A stretch of DNA of 11,972 nucleotides from Firmicutes bacterium UBA5486. GTDB lineage: Bacteria; Bacillota; UBA4882; UBA10575. Position 1 is the stretch's first letter. Each line of letters starts with the position of its first letter. Where the stretch lies: assembly GCA_002427045.1 (NCBI GenBank), contig DIPO01000055.1:1-11972 (forward strand), written 5' to 3'. Below, piece after piece: positions 8,276 through 11,972 of this stretch. The notes below the pieces were generated by a model. That model saw only the letters and a list, made by a program, of their open reading frames with translations. It searched no databases and was not told where the DNA came from. The translations under genes and the position numbers were made by a program.

Positions 8276-8586
8276 TATCCCTGGATCCTTTCTTTAATAT
8301 ATTCTACTACCGCAGCTGTTCTTTCTTCTGCTCGGCCACGTAAATCAATAGCTTCTTCATCTGCTTTTTTTATAATCGCTGCGGCCTCCTGTTCAGCCTT
8401 TGAGAGGTTTTTATTAAGTTCCTCATCTGCTTCCTTTTTCGCTGCCGCTAGCTGTTTTTCTCTTTCCTCGGCTAAGTTCTGACTGGTTTTAGCTAGTAAT
8501 TCCGCAGCTTCTCTCTTGGCATCTTTAATTATGTTTGCCGCATCTTCCTCCACAGAAGTTAACTGTCTCCAAATCTCAGTTGCCAC
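8275..8586 (-). CDS. atpH: V/A-type ATPase subunit H/G (peripheral stalk partner of E)
   Basis: This short protein (103 residues) is an almost unbroken charged helix rich in Ala, Glu and Lys, with the repeating pattern AAAKKEADEELNKNLSKAE around the middle. It is the family that forms a heterodimeric coiled coil with subunit E in the peripheral stalks (NtpF in E. hirae, AhaH in methanogens). The start is GTG at 8586, chosen because AAGGGGGG lies six bases upstream. An in-frame ATG at 8631 would add 15 residues (beginning MQFHRPLFF) that do not look like the family, and no ribosome site precedes it. As the first gene of the ATPase cluster it follows a 292-base non-coding stretch with a candidate promoter. 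Sequence identity in this family is low, so the call rests on coiled-coil character, length and position before subunit I. Confidence 0.85.
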   Translation of the reverse strand: MATEIWRQLTSVEEDAANIIKDAKREAAELLAKTSQNLAEEREKQLAAAKKEADEELNKNLSKAEQEAAAIIKKADEEAIDLRGRAEERTAAVVEYIKERIQG

Positions 8587-8668
8587 TATTATCCCCCCTT
8601 CAGCAAAAAACAGAGGTCTATGGAATTGCATAATTTAAGGAATCGCATTACATATATTGAAAAACCAA

Positions 8669-8682
8669 CCTTTAGGTAATAA
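8669..8682. repeat. 14-base direct repeat, copy 1
   Basis: CCTTTAGGTAATAA matches the second copy at 8774-8787 at 13 of 14 bases. The two start points are 105 bases apart, about ten helical turns. This copy lies about 10-25 bases downstream of the start expected from the 8700-8728 promoter. A regulator-binding site is possible but not proven. Confidence 0.5.
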
Positions 8683-8699
8683 GCAATTTCCTTAATTGG

Positions 8700-8728
8700 T
8701 TTATGACTTAATCAGAATACATTGACAA
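8700..8728 (-). promoter_or_regulatory. Candidate sigma-A promoter for the V/A-ATPase operon
   Basis: On the minus strand TTGTCA (8728-8723, five of six consensus bases) is followed after 17 bases by CATAAA (8705-8700, four of six). The spacing is ideal and the surroundings are AT-rich. Transcription would start near 8693 and give a leader of roughly 105 bases before the GTG of subunit H. The -10 box is only moderate, so activity may depend on a regulator; the flanking 14-base repeats are candidate sites. Confidence 0.45.
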
Positions 8729-8773
8729 AGCTAAACCCTGTAATAAAATTTATAACTAAGTAATTCTGCAACT

Positions 8774-8787
8774 CCTTTAGGTTATAA
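8774..8787. repeat. 14-base direct repeat, copy 2
   Basis: CCTTTAGGTTATAA differs from the copy at 8669-8682 only at the tenth base. It lies about 80-95 bases upstream of the transcription start predicted from the 8700-8728 promoter, so the pair brackets the promoter. Confidence 0.5.
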
Positions 8788-8878
8788 AACTTTAAGAAAA
8801 ATTTCGGTTTTTAAACGTCAAAATCCTTCTTTTTACCTGCTATATGTTGGTTAATCTTTGATTAATTCTTTTTTTCTT

Positions 8879-9082
8879 CTAATCATTCCGTGCAGCTAGC
8901 CAGGTTAAATAAGTCAAACCAACCACAAGTCCGATTAAGGCTCCGAGCACTCCGGTATAAGTTCTACCTCCTACTTTTTTCCCTACCCAATGACCGAGGA
9001 AAAAGCCACCTGTTACCGAAATCGATAATCCAAAAGCTGTTATAAACTGTAGAAACCAACCTTTTCTCCTCCGATCATCCAT
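8879..9082 (-). CDS. atpZ: AtpZ/AtpI-family small membrane protein
   Basis: This 67-residue protein has a short basic N-terminus (MDDRRRKGW) and two hydrophobic helices at about 9-30 and 43-63 separated by a Gly/Lys-rich turn (GHWVGKKVGG). That is the architecture and sequence style of the AtpZ/AtpI family usually found at the head of F-type ATP synthase operons, where members have been linked to Mg2+/Ca2+ transport and to c-ring assembly. Here it precedes a V/A-type ATPase, so a role in ring assembly or cation handling for that enzyme is an inference from position. Its ATG overlaps the end of the cobalamin-protein gene by eight bases and its ribosome site (AAGGGAAGGG) is inside that gene, so it is probably translated together with the upstream metabolic genes. 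The next ATPase gene is about 290 bases away. Confidence 0.8.
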   Translation of the reverse strand: MDDRRRKGWFLQFITAFGLSISVTGGFFLGHWVGKKVGGRTYTGVLGALIGLVVGLTYLTWLAARND

Positions 9083-10718
9083 TCCCTTCCCTTCTTTCAG
9101 CTTTTGGCCTTGCTAATCTCTCTTGCTCCCTAATCACACGCTTACCTTCTAAAATCCGGCAAGCACCTTCGAGCATCCCGGTCTGAATCCGCCCGGGGGC
9201 TTCCGGGTTCCCTTTTAGTTGAGGAGCATCCAAAATCCCAAGGTTCACTGCTGTAGCCAGTACTTTCGGTTCTGACAAGGGATCATCTATAGCCACTGTA
9301 CCCAACTTTCTGATCGCTTCTAATATTATCTCCGCTTCTGCCAGCAACTCATTCTTTCTAGCCATTACCCGCGGGTCAGTTGTTGGATCCGGAGCATCAA
9401 AAATGCAATTTTTAAGAACTCCCTGGACAATTTCACAGCTTTCTATGATCTCTTCTGGATTTGCGATATGATCAGCTTCGCAGTAGGCTACTACATGAAT
9501 AATCTCCGGTTTTAAAGCCAGGCCCAAGACCGTTGAGGCAGCAAGCTGCCCTTTAGCCACTGCTTGATTAACCGAAAGACTGGCCAGACCCGCCCTGATC
9601 TGTCGGTAGATTTTGAATTCTGAATCTTCTAAGCGGGCAATCATCTCTAAACCTGCTAAAGCTTTGCCTAAATCCATGACACTACTTGTCCCTGGAGGGT
9701 TGTTTAACATGATCTGGGCAATATAATCCCGAACCCCTGCTTTTTTTGCATTATAAGCGGCCAGATAAAAAGCAGCAACAGCAATTGAATCCGGGGCCCC
9801 CCTTAAACTCCAATGGTGGGCCTCGTTTACTTCAACCGGAATCCCCCGTGCTCCATACCAGACCATAGTCGCCTGGTTTTCTGTAATTGCCTCCACCAGC
9901 GTCCGGTCTGATCGCCCATCTAATCTACTATACCAGAATAAAGGGATTGCTCCCCAGGCATTTTTGATTGTTCTAACCGCCAGCTCAGCCCAGTTAATAA
10001 GATCCCTAGTCCCGCTGTAGCAACGTAAAAGCGGTTGATTCCCCCTACGGGTCGCCTCATAAATCTTAATCAGATCTTCCTCACTTCGAATCGGAACACC
10101 CCCGGCTCCATCCTGGCTTCTATCCATCTCTTCCGGTCGAAAAAAAGACTCCTGGGCATTCTGATCCGGCCCAAGGGAAATAATATCTAAAACTTCGGCC
10201 TCAGCTAATCTTCGCACTCCACTAATGGTCTCTTCAAGCGTTGGTAAACCAAAATGATGCCTTAGCACCGGATAAGGATGTTTTTTTCTTATCCGCTCCA
10301 GTAGATTATTCCCCAAATTGATGGACTCGCTATCTCCCTGTTCACCCTTGAGAAAGGCAATTATTCTACTCTCTGCTTCTTCACCACTAAATACACGGTA
10401 AAAGAAGCCACTTTTTTCTGCTACTTTAGCTACTGACGGTGTTCCGCCAAAGATAATCTTTTGGCCTTTAATCCCGCTTTCAATTAAAGCATTTTTAAGC
10501 TCCGCAAAAAGTTTCGCCGCCACCTCCGGGGTTAAACGATAACTAAGCGCTAAATATTTGGGTTCAACTTCCCGTAAAGCCCCGATTATCTCCTTGGGTT
10601 TCGCCCCGATTCCTAAAAAACTGGTCTGGTAGCCACAGGCCTCTGCTAAACGGAGAAAATTATAAACACCGGCAACATGAACACAATTACCGAGCGTTGT
10701 AGCAACGATCTTCTTCAT
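9075..10718 (-). CDS. Cobalamin-binding domain fused to a mutase-like TIM barrel, substrate unknown
   Basis: The 547-residue protein starts with a B12-binding Rossmann domain (about 1-125). It has the lower-ligand histidine H14 and glycine G17 in NCVHVAG, the Ser-x-x-Leu segment around S59 and the Gly-Gly pair at 91-92 (IIFGG). The usual Asp-x-His-x-x-Gly motif here reads Cys12-x-His14-x-x-Gly17. The remainder (about 140-510) is an alpha/beta body, likely a TIM barrel, with conserved-looking blocks SLGPDQNAQE (181-190), FWYSRLDGRSDRTL (261-274), NEAHHWSLRGAPD (298-310) and NNPPGTSSVMDLGK (339-352). The tail with LGTVA...GILDAP...GN recalls the C-terminus of the glutamate mutase large subunit, so a B12-dependent isomerase is the leading idea; a methyltransferase or sensor is possible. 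Its ATG overlaps the stop of the upstream dehydrogenase gene (ATGA), with AAGGTGAT as ribosome site. The B12-domain call is confident; the reaction is unknown. Confidence 0.7.
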   Translation of the reverse strand: MKKIVATTLGNCVHVAGVYNFLRLAEACGYQTSFLGIGAKPKEIIGALREVEPKYLALSYRLTPEVAAKLFAELKNALIESGIKGQKIIFGGTPSVAKVAEKSGFFYRVFSGEEAESRIIAFLKGEQGDSESINLGNNLLERIRKKHPYPVLRHHFGLPTLEETISGVRRLAEAEVLDIISLGPDQNAQESFFRPEEMDRSQDGAGGVPIRSEEDLIKIYEATRRGNQPLLRCYSGTRDLINWAELAVRTIKNAWGAIPLFWYSRLDGRSDRTLVEAITENQATMVWYGARGIPVEVNEAHHWSLRGAPDSIAVAAFYLAAYNAKKAGVRDYIAQIMLNNPPGTSSVMDLGKALAGLEMIARLEDSEFKIYRQIRAGLASLSVNQAVAKGQLAASTVLGLALKPEIIHVVAYCEADHIANPEEIIESCEIVQGVLKNCIFDAPDPTTDPRVMARKNELLAEAEIILEAIRKLGTVAIDDPLSEPKVLATAVNLGILDAPQLKGNPEAPGRIQTGMLEGACRILEGKRVIREQERLARPKAERREGNG

Positions 10719-11833
10719 CCCGGATCACCTTCCAAGGCTAAGCGGCGAATCTCAGCAACACTAAAGCCAGCCAAACCCATTTTCTCTACAGTACGGCCGG
10801 AACCCCAATAATCAGTCTGGTTCATTAATGATGCTAGGTGAATAATATTCCTAATCGTAGGAGTTGGAACATCTAAGTGTTCTCCTAAAGAAGCAATTGG
10901 GACTAGACTCATAGAAACATCTTCCCATAAGTACCTATGATCAACCATTGATGGGGCATTGATCCCTTTATAACCATGATTATTCCGCATTGCTTCAAAT
11001 AAAGTTTTCCCCGGAGCATCATAAGCCACGTACAACCATTCCCGGGCCGACATTGCCCTAATACCTAAGGCCGCAGCTACCGAGACTCTTTCTTCATCAA
11101 GGGCTTCCAATACATGAGCAACCGATGGCGTAACTCCCTCCATATAGAATTGGAATTCGCCTCTGGTTGATTCAATTCTAGCGGCATTTAAAACAGTGAG
11201 TGCCGGGTGGAAGATCGCGCCAATATTATCCAGACTAGTTTTTATGACATTATCACCAGGAACAAATTGCGGAAAGACTTGCCTTAGTTTTTTTACTAAT
11301 TTAACTGTATGCTGGCCAGGAAGTGCTGCTACCGGAATGGTATTCTTCATCCCAAAAATGCGCACCTGGGCGGGGTTTAAATTTCTACTGGCATATAATA
11401 AAGTTTGGGCCTCACCTACAATAACCTCAGCCTGACATCCCATCTTTTTTAACACATTTCGAAACTCTAAAGCTCCACCTGTCCTACCCGGATTTAAAAG
11501 AATAACCTGTCCGTCTTGGAGATGAGGTGCAACTTTTTCCGCCATAAAAGCATGTCCAGTAGCTGGAACTACTACCATCAAGATATCAACATCCCGTATG
11601 GCTTCAACAATCTCCGTAGTCGCAAGGTTGACCGGGCCAAATCCTTCTATCAACCCTGTTAGCTCAATCCCTCCACTGAGTGTAACCGGTGTAAGTCTAG
11701 ATTCTGAACGATTATATATATTAACTTCGTATCCCATTAATCCTAAGTGTCCAGCCATCGCCATCCCACCATGTCCTGCACCTAAAACACAAAACCGTGG
11801 GGCTTCTATAGCAAAGCTTTTATTTATAGGCAT
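10715..11833 (-). CDS. NAD(P)-dependent octopine/nopaline (opine) dehydrogenase family protein
   Basis: This family reduces an imine formed from an amino acid and a 2-oxo acid, or oxidises the corresponding N-carboxyalkyl amino acid. The 372-residue protein has an N-terminal Rossmann fold with the dinucleotide motif GAGHGG at 18-23 and a second beta-alpha half including DILMVVVPATGHAF (83-96). The C-terminal helical domain has NIGAIFHPALT (203-213) with H209, and HRYLWEDVSM (299-308) with R300 and D305. Spacing and context match the His/Arg/Asp catalytic residues known from Arthrobacter N-(1-D-carboxyethyl)-L-norvaline dehydrogenase, so activity is likely. GGGGGTGAT precedes the ATG at 11833. 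The gene is first in the block and overlaps the cobalamin-protein gene by four bases. The amino-acid substrate cannot be inferred; some family members act on other 2-hydroxy or imino acids. Confidence 0.82.
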   Translation of the reverse strand: MPINKSFAIEAPRFCVLGAGHGGMAMAGHLGLMGYEVNIYNRSESRLTPVTLSGGIELTGLIEGFGPVNLATTEIVEAIRDVDILMVVVPATGHAFMAEKVAPHLQDGQVILLNPGRTGGALEFRNVLKKMGCQAEVIVGEAQTLLYASRNLNPAQVRIFGMKNTIPVAALPGQHTVKLVKKLRQVFPQFVPGDNVIKTSLDNIGAIFHPALTVLNAARIESTRGEFQFYMEGVTPSVAHVLEALDEERVSVAAALGIRAMSAREWLYVAYDAPGKTLFEAMRNNHGYKGINAPSMVDHRYLWEDVSMSLVPIASLGEHLDVPTPTIRNIIHLASLMNQTDYWGSGRTVEKMGLAGFSVAEIRRLALEGDPG

Positions 11834-11873
11834 CTAGATCACCCCCATCTCATTTCTAGTCACACATTGTCTT

Positions 11874-11894
11874 CACTCAAACATACGATGAGTG
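11874..11894. repeat. Short inverted repeat in the leader of the dehydrogenase gene
   Basis: CACTCA (11874-11879) and TGAGTG (11889-11894) form a perfect 6-base inverted repeat with a nine-base loop, between the promoter and the start codon. It is too weak to be a terminator and could be an operator or chance. Confidence 0.25.
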
Positions 11895-11938
11895 ATTATT
11901 AAAATTACTCCATATATGCTTTCTACTCTATTCATGTA

Positions 11939-11968
11939 ATTATAACTTATTATTGGTTTATTTGTCCA
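11939..11968 (-). promoter_or_regulatory. Candidate sigma-A promoter for the dehydrogenase-cobalamin-atpZ block
   Basis: On the minus strand TGGACA (11968-11963, five of six) is followed after 18 bases by a perfect TATAAT (11944-11939), in AT-rich surroundings. Transcription would start near 11932, giving a leader of about 100 bases before the ATG at 11833. It is the best promoter match seen in the window and could drive the three overlapping genes and possibly, by read-through, the ATPase genes. Confidence 0.6.
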
Positions 11969-11972
11969 ATTA

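Larger units (their letters stand above)
8587..8878. other. AT-rich intergenic region between atpZ and the ATPase genes
   Basis: No convincing gene was found on either strand in this stretch of about 290 bases; every frame is broken by frequent stops. It holds a candidate minus-strand promoter (8700-8728) and two copies of a 14-base repeat (8669-8682 and 8774-8787). A short AT-only inverted repeat TTAATC/GATTAA lies at 8851-8865. Near the ATPase genes are complementary segments GCAATTTCC (8683-8691) and GGAATTGC (8622-8629), and an imperfect 12-base direct repeat at 8622-8633 and 8639-8650. No clear terminator follows atpZ, so read-through from the upstream block into the ATPase genes is possible. 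A lost atpI gene, the usual companion of atpZ, could once have been here, but no recognisable remnant remains. Confidence 0.6.

Noticed and set aside
6960..8482. Plus-strand open frames at 6960-7148, 7240-7536 and 8252-8482
   Set aside because: They are antisense to subunit I and subunit H. The Ser/Ala-rich 8252-8482 frame is what the reverse of a Glu/Ala/Lys-rich coiled coil gives.
8587..8631. Upstream ATG start at 8631 for subunit H
   Set aside because: It adds 15 residues not typical of the family and lacks a ribosome site, whereas the GTG at 8586 has a strong one at good spacing.
8722..8750. Perfect TTGACA on the plus strand as a plus-strand promoter
   Set aside because: The sequence 17 bases downstream (AAAATT) is a poor -10 box and there is no plus-strand gene to drive. 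The match partly overlaps the minus-strand -35 box, which has a better partner.
8683..8772. Small frame after AAAGGAG in the gap (TTG at about 8771, 19 codons) as a small gene
   Set aside because: The putative ribosome site directly abuts the TTG with no spacer, the peptide is very short and unlike any family I know, and it would overlap the promoter region.
8851..8880. TTAATC/GATTAA hairpin followed by a plus-strand T-run as a terminator
   Set aside because: The stem is only six A/T-rich pairs and the T-run is on the plus strand, where no gene ends; on the minus strand no T-run follows it.
11196..11837. Plus-strand open frames at 11196-11435 and 11598-11837
   Set aside because: They are antisense to the opine-dehydrogenase-family gene, including its nucleotide-binding motif, and show no features of their own.

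Overview
The window holds a complete V/A-type (Ntp-type) ATPase operon on the minus strand. Upstream of it is a tight three-gene block encoding an opine-dehydrogenase-like enzyme, a large cobalamin-binding barrel protein and a small AtpZ/AtpI-family membrane protein. All twelve supported genes point the same way, and longer open frames on the plus strand are antisense shadows. The low-to-moderate GC content, GGAGG/GGGGG ribosome sites, mixed ATG/GTG/TTG starts, V/A-ATPase gene order and B12-dependent amino-acid-type metabolism suggest an anaerobic, clostridia-like member of the Bacillota. The genus cannot be named from the sequence.

Layout in the direction of transcription (right to left): 11834-11972 is a leader with a good sigma-A-type promoter. 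11833-10715 is the octopine/nopaline-dehydrogenase-family gene. 10718-9075 encodes an N-terminal B12-binding domain joined to a TIM-barrel-like body. 9082-8879 is atpZ. These three genes overlap by 4 and 8 bases, so they are probably translationally coupled. 8878-8587 is an AT-rich gap of about 290 bases with a second plausible promoter between two near-identical 14-base direct repeats. The ATPase genes follow in the order H/G, I, K, E, C, F, A, B, D (8586 to 135), mostly overlapping or separated by fewer than 15 bases. The operon ends at a strong 16-bp inverted repeat with a T-run (14-71), read here as the terminator.

How the genes fit together: A and B form the catalytic hexamer, D and F the central rotor shaft, and C the link to the K ring. 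E and H form the peripheral stalks, and I is the membrane stator that passes ions past the ring. The K proteolipid carries every residue known to ligand Na+ in the Enterococcus hirae NtpK ring, so the enzyme is predicted to move Na+. It keeps only one carboxylate per four-helix subunit, which favours ATP-driven pumping.

The least-explained part is the upstream block. The opine-dehydrogenase-like enzyme keeps its nucleotide-binding motif and its expected His/Arg/Asp catalytic residues. The cobalamin protein has an atypical Cys-x-His-x-x-Gly lower-ligand motif instead of Asp-x-His-x-x-Gly. Both are coupled to atpZ. This suggests an undescribed B12-dependent amino-acid or opine pathway placed beside a sodium pump, but the substrate cannot be read from the sequence.
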